A stretch of 64,000 bases of DNA from Parasponia andersonii (lineage: Eukaryota > Streptophyta > Magnoliopsida > Rosales > Cannabaceae), in assembly GCA_002914805.1 (NCBI GenBank), contig JXTB01000023.1:1654377-1718376 (forward strand). The letters run 5' to 3'. Positions 47,545 through 59,169 of this stretch are shown piece after piece (the first letter of the stretch is position 1; the number at the start of each line of letters is the position of its first letter). The notes beneath the pieces were generated by a model that made no database searches, had not been told where the DNA came from, and saw only the letters and a program-made list of their open reading frames with translations. The translations under genes were made by a program, and so were the position numbers.

Positions 47545-48077
47545 ATTTAGGGGAGAGAATATATATTATTGGATTATGCTAGTGTTTGTTTGTTTATTAT
47601 TGTGTGTTTATTTTATTAGTTGTGTGATTGTGAGTTTGAATAGTTAGAGGTATTTTGAGCTTTCTTTAATGATTATCATATTCTAATAATAAGAACTTAG
47701 GGTGAATTTTTACATAACTTGTTGAAAAATATAAATATTAGCTTAGTGTTATGGATAAATCTTATGCTAATTCCATTTTAATTGAGAAAGTCTATATTTG
47801 AACACAATGCCTTTATCTTCGATTTATGGGTGAATCTAAAGAATGTTTATGTGAACATGACATTTTGATAATCTCACAAGAGCTAGAATTCGATCTAAGA
47901 TGGGACATACTCTTGAGTTATTCTTAAATATCTAGCCAATATTTACACTTTTCTTTAAGTTATGTTATTATGTGAGTATTGAGGACCAATTGAAATTCAT
48001 TAGTGTACATTACCTCTTATATGTTTTTCGGTATTATTTTTTGTTTGAGAACTAGTAAAATCTTAAATTTAGGGATA

Positions 48078-48961
48078 TGTTAAGTTCATAAAAATGGATT
48101 TATCTAGTGCTAATGTGCCTTAAGCTTTACAATATTCTTGTTTATTTTAAATTGCTTCGATTATGTTACTAGTTATCTTGATGTTTTGCTTGTTTGTGTA
48201 TATAGGAGAATAGAACAAGGGTGTTTGACATAAATTAAGGTAAATTTGTACCTCTCAAATGGGTCTTAAACTATTAAAATTAAATTTGAATATGATATAG
48301 TCGTAATGCAATAAAAATAAGGTAAATCAGAGCTCAAACGAAGAAATGGCAGACTTGGGAAGCCGATGTGCCAAACCAGCAGAAAAGTGGCACTACAACG
48401 CCACCTCCTGCGTCCTGGGTCAATAATTGATGGTCGAGATTAACTTTTAAATGATTCAAAGGTCCAGATTCAGCCTATCTTAGGTTTGCACGAGCTACCT
48501 TTTTAAAACCCTATCTTTGGAGTTGAAAGAGGATATTAGGATAAAGAGAAAGAGAGGGAGGCAGCCACGGAAAGAGAAGAAGAAGAGGAAGAAGGAGAAG
48601 AAGATATGTTCCAATCCTCCATTTCTTGATTTCTTCCATAACATCAACACCATTCTTTGTTCATACTATCTTCTATTTATTTTTTTGTGACTTTTTTCTT
48701 TGCATTTTCTATATTTACAAAGTGATACTATTGAAAGCAAATCTTTGAGGGAAGATTCAAGAGAGCTAGAACCAAGATTAGATGAGGAGATTAACAACAT
48801 CTATGAATACCTTCAAGCTTTTCAAAGGGGGGAAATTCTAGAACTCTTTTCTCTTTGATATTTGTATTTCTTGATTCTATTGTATTAAAATGCTATTGTT
48901 CTCAATTTATACCATGAACTAAATTCCTTTTTATCTAGTTTTACTATGTGAACTATCCTTG
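48078..48961 (+). repeat. Element I 3' LTR, truncated
   Basis: Starts TGTTAAGTTCAT after AAATTTAGGGATA. It follows the 5' LTR until AACTATCCTTG, where element D begins. The rest of the LTR is not found on the far side of D. Confidence 0.8.
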
Positions 48962-49796
48962 TGATAAGAACCCTGCCAACTTGTGACAAAACCCGAAATA
49001 AAGATGATGCCTAGGACCATTCTACAATTAGATTCGGATAGAAAACCTCTACTCAACACCTATAAAGAGATGTGAACCTTGGTATAAAGGAAGACGCCAC
49101 AATCAAGTATGGAAAACTCGATTGATAAGTCAAGGGATGAACATCATAGAGAAATCTGATAAATTCGAATAAGTTCTCAAAAAACCAAAGAGAAATTGCT
49201 CTTAATTTTAATGAATTATAATCTGATCTTTTCATTAAGCTAATGGCTATTTATATATATAAGAGTCACGAAAATTGGCTGTAAAAATCCTAAGAAGCTG
49301 CCCAAAATAAGATAAGGAAACTAAAATATCCTAATTAGAATTCTTAAAATTGAAAGCCTACACTTACCCTAAAACAAATGCCTACTCTTCAATAAAAAAG
49401 GAAAGTATCTTACTTAGCATGCAAGCCTTACAACTCAACAAGAAAACTAATAATAACTAAATAAGAACGTAATTTATTTAGTTGCAACACCTATTCTCCT
49501 TATTGTGTCAAATTCGGGTAAGTCACCAAAATCAGGAAACTAAGCTTTAATTCACGCAATCTTGAGCAATCCTATTTTGAGAGTCTTTTCTAGATTATTC
49601 CAAAGCTTGAATCATGAAAATCCAACCTTGTGGACCACATGGAACATTAACCTTGGGCCTCCAAGAATTTATCTCAGTCCAAATACTTTGAATTAGCCCA
49701 TTGAGAGACTCCTTGAATCTTTTAGCTCGAGCTCTTCTAGCCGGTCCAATTGAAACTTGAATTGGCTCCTTTGTAACGGTGCCTAAATTTGCATCA
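48962..49796 (-). repeat. Element D 3' LTR (B subfamily)
   Basis: 835 bp, plus-strand ends TGATAAGAACCC and TTTGCATCA, followed on the inside by the purine tract. Confidence 0.9.
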
Positions 49797-50460
49797 TTCC
49801 CCTCCTCTTGAAAAGGATTTGTCCTCAAATCTTCACTTTGTTTATATCGGATGACGTATGCAAATGTCTCAATAAATTCCACCCATCGTGCAAGCCTTTT
49901 ATTCAACTTGTGTTGACCTTTAAGGAGCTTCAACAACTCATGATCAGTGTGAATCACGACCTCCCAAATGAAATGTTGCCATGTTTTCAAAGCTTGAACC
50001 AACACATACATTTCTTTATCATAAGTAGGGTAGTTTGAAGCTGCCCAACTTAGTTTCTCGTTAAAATATGCAATTGGTCGTCCTTCTTGCATAAGAACTG
50101 TGCCAATACCTAAACTTACACTCGTTGGACTTGGCCATTCTTGGATAGCACGAATCTTTTCTTCATCAACCTGTCTTTGTAGTTCCATTGTCTCCTCGGG
50201 GTTACTCCTATAGGTTGGATGATCTGGAACGATGGCACCGTGCACGAAGTCAATTCAATACTCATTCCCTCGGATTGGTGGTAATCCACTAGGAATTTTT
50301 TCGGGAAAAACATCACCAAATTCTTACAAGAGAGAAACAACAGAACTATGCGAAACAGGGTCAAGATCGTTAGTGTTTAAAAATGCCTCCTTGTACAAGA
50401 GTACAATCGTCGGCTTGTTTGAAAACATCACTCTCTTAATTTCTTTTGCTTTTGCATAAA
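49595..50460 (-). pseudogene. Element D mini-Pol: pre-RT, RNase H and tail in one open frame
   Basis: From about 50245 down to 49595 the minus frame is open for 216 codons across all three deletion joints: [20 protein letters not shown], then [20 protein letters not shown] (RT core missing), [19 protein letters not shown] (thumb and RNase H start missing), [39 protein letters not shown] (integrase missing), then [20 protein letters not shown] inside the LTR. Upstream pre-RT residues ([19 protein letters not shown] type) are interrupted by stops. No RT or integrase activity is possible; RNase H lacks its first acidic site. Confidence 0.9.
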
Positions 50461-50505
50461 AATTATTTTGTTTTCTCTATATTTTTCTCTCAATGGCCGA
50501 ATCTA

Positions 50506-51249
50506 TTATTGCTTTTCTCTCTTTTTTTCTTCGGTCTCTCTCTCTTTTTTACTCTTCCTCTTTTGATCACTCTCTTTTTGTAAACTCACTTGATCTTCAT
50601 GAACATCTTTTGGTGTCAAAGGAACTAGAGTGATCGTTCTTTGATTAAGTACAAACGAGTACTTGTTGGTGAAGCCATCATATTTAATACGCCTATCAAA
50701 TTGCCATGGTCGACCTAGTAACAAGTGTCCAACTTGCATCGGAACCACATCGCACAAAACTTCATCTTCATATTTCCCGATACGAAAAGAAACTAACACT
50801 TGTTTATTCACCTTCAATTCACCACTATTATTTAACCATTGCAACTTGTAAGGCCGAGGATGCTTCATGGTTGGCAACCCTAATTTCTGCACCATAGTAG
50901 TGCTAGCAATATTATATAACTTTCACAATCAATAATCATATTACATACCTTGTTTTGAATATGGCACCTAGTATGAAAGATGTTTTCTCGTTGCACCTTT
51001 TCATCTTCTTTGACTTGCGCACTCAAAACTCTCCTTGCCACCAACAATCTCCTTGGGCAGGGTATTCCTCTTCATCGGCATCCTCCAATGGTAGCATAAG
51101 ATCGATGTCATCTTCGTCTTCGATTTCAATTTTACCGTTATCTTGCAATACTATAACTCTTTTGTTTGGACATTGGCTAGCTATGTAACCCCTTCCTTGA
51201 CATTTAAAGCACTTGATATCACGATTCCTAGAAGTAGAAGAATCGGATT
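50506..51249 (-). pseudogene. Element D zinc knuckle and protease
   Basis: Begins right at the LTR edge. It reads KSDSSTSRNRDIKCFKCQGR, a CCHC knuckle with all four ligands (C-X2-C-X4-H-X4-C), then an acidic linker EDADEEEYPAQGD, a frame break and damaged IIxGG region near 50920. After it comes QKLGLPTMKHPRPYKLQWLN, HLLLGRPWQFDR, NQRTITLVPLTPKDVHEDQV and a charged KRKSKKERETEEKKREKQ stretch. Confidence 0.85.
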
Positions 51250-52061
51250 TGATACAAACCCCGCCAACTTGTGACAAAACCCAAAACAAGAATAATGCCT
51301 AGGTCTATTCTACAATCAGATTCGGATGGAAAACCTTGACCCAACACCTATAAAGAGATGTAAACCTTGGTATAAAGGAAGATGCCACAATCAAGGATGG
51401 AAAACTCGATTGATAAGTCAAGGGATGAACGCCATAGAGAAATCTGATAAGTTTGAATAAGTTCTCAAAGAACCAAAGAGAAATTGCTCTCAAATTTTAA
51501 TGGATTGTAATATGATCTTATTGAATGAAAAGTGTACATTATATAGGACTAGACCACGAAATTTTAATCCTAAAAACACCCTAAAATGCCCAAGGTAACT
51601 TACCCAAACCAGAAAATGAAAGTTAGAAATTATCCATCTAATAACTACCTAAATTCGGCCTCAATTAAAGGGTATCAATCTGATTTTATTCCCTTAATTT
51701 TCAGCATATTACACACCGCTAAAAAAATAGAAATAAGCAAGTAAATCGTTTTGGGTAACTACCAATTTGCACCTAAAATAACAAAAATAGGAATGTAAAC
51801 TATGACTTGGTGTCCAAGTCTTTACAAATCAGATTTCTATGCACCAATTAACTTTCTTGCACTTGAATTAAGCTTGTTATGGGCTTAGAAATCCGTTCAT
51901 CTCCATCAATGGGCCTCCACGTGCATGCCTGAGCCCTAATGTCTTGAATCAGCCCACTTAATGCATTTTTGAATCTCTTTGTACGTGCTCTTGTAAGTGG
52001 ACCAATAGGAACTTGAATAGGATCCGCACTCCATGCATTCGTGCTTGTCATGTCCTTATCA
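51250..52061 (-). repeat. Element D 5' LTR (C subfamily)
   Basis: 812 bp, plus-strand ends TGATACAAACCCCG and TGTCCTTATCA. Its coding-tail remnant on the minus strand ([20 protein letters not shown]) matches C and E, not the other LTR of the same element. Confidence 0.9.
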
Positions 52062-52241
52062 TATGGCAGCTGATGAGAACATGGAAAGCACATACCCGGA
52101 GGGAACACCCATGTGTCGCCTACCAAACCTGGAGGGGCAACCGAATTGCCTACACCTGCCCAATGGGGAGGTAATTAGAAGTAACAAGACCTCGCGCAAG
52201 TTTACGGACCTTCACCGACGGTGGGGCACACAGTGCCACAC
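52062..52241. other. Short GC-rich segment of unknown origin
   Basis: 180 bp, clearly richer in G and C than its surroundings, between element D and LTR G. A plus frame is open (for example PNLEGQPNCLHLPNGEVIRS) but nothing in it is recognised. Confidence 0.4.
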
Positions 52242-53581
52242 TGTAAAACCCACGATGCTAACACAGTGCTCGTGTATGATCCTATGATACGTGCAATACA
52301 GAACTGAAGTGTAAAAATTACTGTACTCTGGTTTTTCAATAAAACATACATAATAGGGTTTTATAGAAAAACGGGCAGCATAACGGCCCTATTTTTGATA
52401 TACCCAAAATAACCTGCACACAGCAAATTTCCAGAGCAGTACAGTATATATCGTATAACCAGATTCCATCACATATAATTCAAATCATTAAAAACACACT
52501 TATTCTTATATGCTGTAGAAAATAAGTTTTAACTCAAAAATGGTATAAAATGAAGGTAACTAAGACCCTACCTTAACAGAATAGCGACACCATGCTATTA
52601 AGTCCTTAAGATGTCGTTAACGATCGCCCGGAGGATCGGGAACCAATTCCAAGCCCTCGATCGTCCTCGTGCGAAAAACCAACTTTCTCACCGGAGCTTC
52701 AATTCCACAAACGGACCTCTTCACTGAATTCTTAGCACCCAAAATAGCTAGGTTAGATATATAACTTGTCCAATTCGGGTTCGGGTCCACATCGGTCCGG
52801 TGGCATGCAAAATGAGACAAAATCTCGACTGTCCGATCTCGATTTTCGTGCCAATCACCAAACTACACAATATATATATATATATATCAAACTTCTCCAT
52901 TTTCCGAGTACATTCCAAAAATGCAGTTAAAAATACAATCCAACGGTCGGATTGAGAACAACAACCAAAACTCGAAATGACCAAAAATGGCAACTTTCAA
53001 TCCAGGCAAAATAGAGTTGAGATATATATACCTTGATGATCCTTGCGACGATACGAATCCAACGGGACCAGTTTGAGGCTGAAAGGTGGCCGGAATCGTC
53101 GCTGGTGACGGAAAAACCGAAGTGGGTCGAACCGGCTTCGATGGCATTTCCCGGCGACACAGGCAACAGCGACGAGCAGCGAAGGGCGACGGAGCTTCGC
53201 GGCAGCTCGGCGAGGCGACGCCGGTCGGTGGGCGGCTCGGACAGCGGCTGGCGGTGGTTCTGCGGAGGTTCGGCTGAGAAGGAGAAGAAAGGAGAGAGAA
53301 AGAGAGATTTCGGGGGAGGAGAGAGATTTCGGGGGAGGGAGGAGAGAGAAGAGAGGGAGAGAGGAAAGAGGATGGGCACGTGGCCCATCCTTATAGGGCT
53401 ATGCAATTTTTCAAAAAATTGCACATAAGTCCCTAAAATTTCAAATCTCTATCAATTTAGTCCCCCAAAATTTGCAATTTAGCCCATCTGAACAAAACTT
53501 TTACAAATTAGTCCCCACAATATTTTATCCGGAAAATTGGTAAAATGTCCAAATTACTCTCGAAAATTCCGGGTTTTTACA
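52242..53581 (-). repeat. Long LTR G (Tekay-like), apparently solo
   Basis: About 1.34 kb with inverted ends TGTAAAACCC and GGGTTTTTACA. On the minus strand a TATA-like CCTATAAGG lies near 53388-53396, followed by a CT-rich leader-like stretch, so the LTR reads on the minus strand. Flanks CACAC and AGTCT do not match. The GC-rich frames at 52927-53428 on both strands lie in the LTR leader and are not accepted as genes. Confidence 0.7.
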
Positions 53582-55105
53582 AGTCTAATCCCAATATAAT
53601 CCAATATGTTTCCATAATTTACTAAACCATTGCATAAATTACGATTTTTCATAAATCAAATATAATGCAATTTTAAATCGAAATAAGTATGAAACTAGAT
53701 AATTGAACCTCTACCTCAATATGATAGCTAACGACGCTTGAAGAAACTATTGGTCACTTAGGTGCTCGAACGGTTGTTTTAGGATCTTGATAAGCTCACT
53801 TGAAAAAGTGACTTCTCCAACGGAGCCTAGGATTGAGAAACAAGGGCAAATACTGAATTCAGAGAACCCTAAAATGCTAGGTACATATAATTTGTCAAAG
53901 TAGGTTCTAGAGCGAGACCTATCCCATGGCATGCAAAAACAACTTTATTCACGAGTCTCAAAATTTGTGCCATTTCAAAACATAATGATATTATATGTCG
54001 AAATTTGTTATCGATCTTACTAAATCCAAATTTAAAATTAAAATTCAATTCCGAGATCACGAGCCTTAAACGAGCTTTAAATCTGCGAATTGCAAAAATT
54101 TCTCTTTTTGGAATTAATTTGAAAAATGATCACTTTTCCAAAGTATTTAGAAAAATATAATCTTTACTGAATATTTACAAAAATACTTTTATGAAAATAT
54201 TTTAGAAAGTATCATTATCACAAAACTATTTAGGAAAATATCACTTTCAAAAATATTTGAAAAATTATCAACTTTGCTAATTATTTGTAAAATTGTCATT
54301 TTTGCACAAATATTTTGAAAAATAACACTTTTCAAATCTCAACCCATGGTCCAATCTCAATAGTAATAGATTTCCAACCCAACACTATTTTAATTTGCAA
54401 GAATACCACTTTTTGTTCTAAATTAGAAACTACTACATTTTTCAATTCGAAAATTAACACACTTCTGAATATTGTTTTAACTTCTACGAATCATAATTAT
54501 TCATAATTTTTACTATTCTTTCATCTAATATAATTACCTCGGGCAAAATAATTGCCTAACGAAATAATTATAAAAAAATAACTTTTTATAAACTTTAGTA
54601 AAATAGCCAAAATGGTGAAATTCTTATTGGCGGCGAGATGATAGCTAAGATCAGTTGAAAAATGACGGCAATGACAAGATGAATCCAACGTTGCCAATGG
54701 TGTCGTGAAAAGAGGTTTGACAGAGCTCTGGTGGCCGAAAAGGTGTTGCAGTAACGAAAACTTTGGTGGCCTCATTTTCTGGCTTCTGGCGACGAAATCC
54801 GACAAAAGTTGTTGCCACTGCTTTGTCGGTAGGCTCTTTTCCCTATGGTGCAGTGCATGAGACTACTAGACTGGTGGTTGCTTGGCAGATGAACAGTAGT
54901 AGAAGCTCCTTTCTCTTTCTCTCTTCGGGCCCTTGCATGTGAGAAGATGGAATTTTGTAAGGGTTTTTATGCAAAAGCTTGAAACTATAGTACCCAATAT
55001 AAAATTCCAGATATTTTGATTTTATTATTCCGAAAATTGATATTTATCGAAATGCCATTGACTATAAAATTACCCTTTTGCCCATTTAAAAATCAAGATT
55101 TTATA
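53582..55105 (-). repeat. LTR H, partial copy related to LTR F
   Basis: Matches 39575-41880 in order (CTAATCC...ATAATCCAAT, AAATGCTAGGT, CTTCGGGC... TTAAAAATCA), without the hAT insert. Its first ~330 bp are missing; LTR G abuts at that point. The end is altered to GATTTTATA. Confidence 0.8.
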
Positions 55106-56201
55106 ATCTATACAACAAAATGTCTAAAATGCCCTTGACTGTACTAATCCCTGTCAGCTTTTGAGTTATGTTTTTCCTTCCTTTTTCCATTTTTTTAATT
55201 TAAAAAATGTATCAGTTCCTATTAGAGTTGTGTGATTCTGTTTCACAGTTTTATGACTGACAGGAATTTTGTGTGTATCGATAGTAATAATGGTTTGTAA
55301 TCTTGTTTTTTTAAATTATTTTTTTCTTTTTTAATTTGAAAAATATACCAGTCTCTGTCACATAGATCTATCACAAATATATTTGTATGCCTCATGATCA
55401 AATATACATTTGACATAGAGCGAGAATGGAAGAATATTTTTATCCATCATATTTTGTATTTTGATATATTATCACTTAAATTTTGACATCAAGTTACTTT
55501 TAACATATATTTCTCAAAAATTTTAAACAAATATGTTTTTAATTATCTTAATCACTAGATCTATAGCATATGACCTTATACAACCTTTACCCATTTAGTT
55601 TTAACCTCAGATAAAATTTGCGAAGAACATGCCTTGTAGTTGAACCAGAGACACTACACACTAGATCTAAGACAAATTGCCAAGAAATTGCAAACATATT
55701 GCGAAAAAATTCAGAAAATCAAATTAGAGACACTAACTAGTAGATCAAAGACAACAGACAGCAACAAAACATAGAAATTTGTAGTTAAACCAAAGAAAGG
55801 GATAAGCGGAGGAGACTGGAGGAGCTGAGAGAGGGAGGGAAAATGATGGAAAAAAAGTGGGGGAACTAGAGGGAAAAGGAGGGAAAATAGTGAAAAATGG
55901 GTCAATTTTTGACCTAAAAAGTAAAATGTGTCATAAGAGTATTTTTCAGAGCACTATTGTTTCTTTCTCTAAAATGCCACTAGAAAAGTCATTTTTTACT
56001 ATCCAACATTGGCGTAAGAAACTGGACAACAAGACAGATTTGAATCCAAAAACGACAGAGGCTGAGGGCCTGCTCTTGGAGAAGGCTTTGCTGTCGTCGA
56101 GCTAAACTCGTGGTCGTTTAGACCAGTCCCATTCGAAGAAAAATACAGGTGGGTGCAGAGCCGAGGAGGGGGCTCCGTAGTCCATCTCCACAACACCTCA
56201 A
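55106..56201. other. Spacer upstream of the dehydrogenase pseudogene
   Basis: AT-rich, no gene seen. The last part (about 56000-56200) is richer in GC and may hold the old promoter and leader; no clear TATA box can be assigned. Confidence 0.5.
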
Positions 56202-57544
56202 ATGCCTCCGTCACTTGGTCCACCACCTTCACTTTCTGCTTCTTCTTCTTCTTCTCTCTTTTGTTCTTCTCCCCCAAACTGCACCATATTATCCTACTCA
56301 ACTGTACCTTTCTTTAAGCTCCGAACCTCACTACTCAACCACATTGATACCTCTCCCAACAATTCATTCCAACTCCAACTCCAAATTTTAAGATCCATTC
56401 GAAGTCAAACCATCTCGAATTCAAGGACCAAAAATATGGGCCCAGTGGAGTGGGACAACAACAACAACACCAGGTGGTCACTTGGCGGAATGACAGCTCT
56501 CGTCACCGGTGGCACTCGCGGAATCGGGTACAACTCAAACACTTGTCTCTGAATTTTGTTTATGGATTACGAGAACTGGAAGAAAGAAATTTTGAGACCC
56601 TTCTAAGGATATGGAATTGCGTATATTGTTTTAGGCTTCCTATTGTGGAGGAATTATTGGGACTCGAGGCCAGAGTCTATACCTGTTCTCGGAATGTCGA
56701 GGAACTTGATCGTTGCTTGTTGGGTTGGAAAGATTTGGGCTTTGAGGTTAGTGGGTCAGTCTGCGATGTGTCAAATGGAGCTCAGAGGGAGGCGATAATG
56801 GAGACTGTCTCCTCAGTCTTTATGGGAAGCTCAACATTCTTGTATGTTTCCCTATTTCCTTATGTTTCATTGATTATTTATAGGCCATGTATACTAACCC
56901 GTAATAGACCGTAACGGGAATGGTTTCATCCGTTCATGTTGTACTTACACATTTCGGACACAAACTTTGTTAAGCAGAATGCAGCAGAGCTCTCTTTAAA
57001 CATAGATTAAGTAAGTGAATCCAAGTCTAAGTTTATGGTTATTTTGGAAAATTTAGACTATACTTGTGTGCGGCTGCTATTTAGTGTCTTGATTTCAGTA
57101 GAGGAAAAGCACATTCTTGTAAAGAGACCATTTTTTTTTTTTTCCCCACTAACTTAAACTCTGTTACCTCTACTTGCAGATAAACAATGTGGGAACAAAT
57201 ATAAGAAAACAGATGGTAGAGTTCACAGCTGAAGAATTTTCCACTCTCATGGCGACCAATTTCGAATGAGTTTTCCATTTATGCCAGCTTGCTCATCCGC
57301 TACTAAAAGCATCGGGGAAGGGAAGTGTTGTTTCCAGGTCTTCTGTGTCCGGATTTTTGTCTCACTTAAGTCCATGTCCGGCCAGGGAACAACTAAAGGT
57401 GCTAACTCGTCAAAATTCAAATGTTCTTTCCTGTTTTGATGGGCTGTCAACCAGGATATTTCATAAACAAGTTGCAACCCTTCTGTTCCTTTCTATATTC
57501 TCAGGAGCTATCAATCAGCTTACAAGAAATTTGGCTTGTGAGTG
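56202..57544 (+). pseudogene. Tropinone-reductase-like SDR pseudogene, exons 1-4a (split by element E)
   Basis: Short-chain dehydrogenase of the plant tropinone-reductase-like group. Exon 1: open from ATG 56202 with a Ser/Pro-rich N terminus that could be a plastid transit peptide, then ATG 56436 and the NADP fold LGGMTALVTGGTRGIG, ending at 56527. Exon 2: 56635-56841, VEELLGLEARVYTCSRN, GFEVSGSVCDVSN; a one-base loss near 56820 shifts the frame. Exon 3: 57180-57398, INNVGTNIRKQMVEFTAEEF, a TGA replacing Ser after TNFE, and the YxxxK site read as QGTTK, so the catalytic Tyr is gone. Exon 4 starts at 57505 (GAINQLTRNLACE) and is cut at 57544. Arabidopsis has a plastid-directed relative of this type. 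Confidence 0.9.
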
Positions 57545-58282
57545 TGATGGCAAGCACGAGAGTATGGAATGCGGATCTTATCCAAGTTCTCATTGGTCCA
57601 GTTACAAGAGCACGTGCAAAAAAAATTCCAAAATGCATTAAGTGGACTGATTCAAGGAATTTGGATTCAGACATGCACGTGGAGGTCCATTGATGGAGAT
57701 GAACGAGTTTCTAAGGCCTTAACAAGCTTGATTCAAGATCAAGAAAGTCCATAGGCGCATATGGATGGGAAATCTGATATGTAAAGACTTGAACGCTAAG
57801 TTATAGCTTCCTTTCCTATTTTAGTTATTAGTTTCCCAAAACGATTTATTTGTTTGTTTCCTTTTCTTTAGTGGTGTGTAATAGGCTGAAAAATTAAGGG
57901 ATTAAAATCAAATTGCCTACCATGTAATTAGGGACGAATTTAGGTTAGTTATTAGGATTATTTTCCTACTTTCTTTTTCTGATTTTGGGTAAATTACCTT
58001 AGGCGTTTTTAAGATGTTTTTAGACTGAAAATTTCGTGGCCCTTAGCCTATATATTGTACACTTTTCATTCAATAAGAGTATATTACAATTCATAAAAAT
58101 TGAGAGCAATTTCTTTTTGGTTTTTTGTAAATTTATTCGAACTTATCATATTTATCTGTGACGTTCATCCCTTGACTTATCAATCGAGTTCTTCATCCTT
58201 GATTGTGCCGTCTTCTTTATACCAAGGTTCACATCTTTTTATAGATGTTGGGTTGAGGCTTTCCATCCGAATCTGATTCTTC
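57545..58282 (+). repeat. Element E 5' LTR, 3' part deleted
   Basis: Follows the C-subfamily LTR up to CCATCCGAATCTGATT, then jumps to CTTCTAGAAATCGTGA. The joint has short shared text (TCTGATT / TCCGATT with CTTCTA), suggesting a microhomology deletion. Confidence 0.85.
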
Positions 58283-58342
58283 TAGAAATCGTGACCATCC
58301 ATGTAAATCAAGGTAAATCCGATTCTTCTACCTCTAGGAATC

Positions 58343-59100
58343 GTGATATCAAGTGCTTTAAATGTCAAGGAAGGGGGTCACATAGCTAGCCAATGTCCAA
58401 ACAAAAGAGTTATGGTATTACAAGACGATGGTGAGATTAAAACTGAAGACGAAGATGACACCGATCTTATGCCACCATTGGAGGATGCCGATGAAGAGGA
58501 ATATCCTGCCCAAGGAGATTTGTTGGTGGCAAGGAGAGTTTTGAGTGCGCAAGTCAAAGAAGATGAAGAGGTGCAACGAGAAAACATCTTTTATACTATA
58601 CCACATTCAAAACAAGGTATATAGTATGATTATTGATGGTGGTGGTTGTACTAATGTTGCTAGTACTACTATGATGGAAAAATTAAGGTTGCCAACCATG
58701 AAGCATTCCCGGCCTTACAAGTTGCAATGGTTAAATGATAGTGGTGAACTGAAAGTTAATATACAAGTGTTAGTTTTTTTTTGTATCGGGAAATATGAAG
58801 ATGAAATTTTGTGCGATGTGGTTCCGTTGCAAGCTGGACACTTGTTACTAGGTCGACCATAGCAATTTGATAGGCGTATTAAACATGATGGCTTCACTAA
58901 CAAGTACTCGTTTGTACTTAATCAAAGGACAATCACTCTAGTTCCTTTGATATCAAAAGAAGTTCATGAAGATCAAGTGAGGTTTCAAAAAGAGACTGAT
59001 CAAAAGAGAAAGAATGAAAAAGAAAGAGAGGCCGAAGAAAAAAAAAGAGAAAAGACAATAATAGATTCGGCCATTGAGAGAAAAACAGAGAGAAAATAAA
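58343..59100 (+). pseudogene. Element E zinc knuckle end and protease
   Basis: The knuckle starts CFKCQGRG but an extra G near 58377 shifts the frame; HIASQCPNKRVMVLQDDGEI continues in the next frame. After the acidic linker DADEEEYPAQGDLLVARRVL the protease reads IIDGGGCTNVAST, with the active Asp kept, then EKLRLPTMKHSRPYKLQWLN, HLLLGRP, a stop at 58861, NQRTITLVPLISKEVHEDQV and a charged tail ending at 59098. Confidence 0.85.
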
Positions 59101-59169
59101 ATAATTTTTATGCAAAAGCCAAAGAAATTAAGAGATCGATATTTTTAAACCAGCCGATAATTGTACTCT

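Larger units (their letters stand above)
44986..48961 (+). mobile_element. Element I: small gypsy-like element with tRNA-Asp primer site, no Pol
   Basis: Two direct repeats, about 44986-46551 (5' LTR) and 48078-48961 (3' LTR, cut short by element D), share TTATCTAGTGCTAAT, TTTTTAAAACCCTATCTTTGG and other blocks. A primer site TGGCGCCATTGCCGAGG begins at 46561, matching the tRNA-Asp type used by Athila/Tat-like plant gypsy elements. Only 1.5 kb lies between the LTRs; it has short open frames without Gag or Pol signatures. It is thus a non-autonomous derivative. The left end base is altered (TAGTTAG versus TGTTAAG), and no target duplication can be tested. Confidence 0.8.
48962..52061 (-). mobile_element. 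Element D: internally deleted gypsy element (family copy 3 of 4), chimeric
   Basis: Minus strand. Left (3') LTR 48962-49796 is of the B subfamily (ends AAATTTGCATCA); right (5') LTR 51250-52061 is of the C subfamily (ends TGTCCTTATCA). Flanks CCTTG and TATGG do not match, and the outer sequences are unrelated (element I LTR at left, GC-rich sequence at right). Primer site and the Gag N terminus are gone: the 5' LTR abuts the zinc-knuckle region directly. Best read as a product of recombination between two family members. Confidence 0.9.

Noticed and set aside
52927..53428. Long overlapping frames on both strands, up to 165 codons
   Set aside because: They lie in the GC- and purine-rich leader part of LTR G and have no domain; base composition explains them.
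56450..56914. 154-codon frame crossing the first SDR intron
   Set aside because: Reads through intron 1; the spliced frame fits the family much better.
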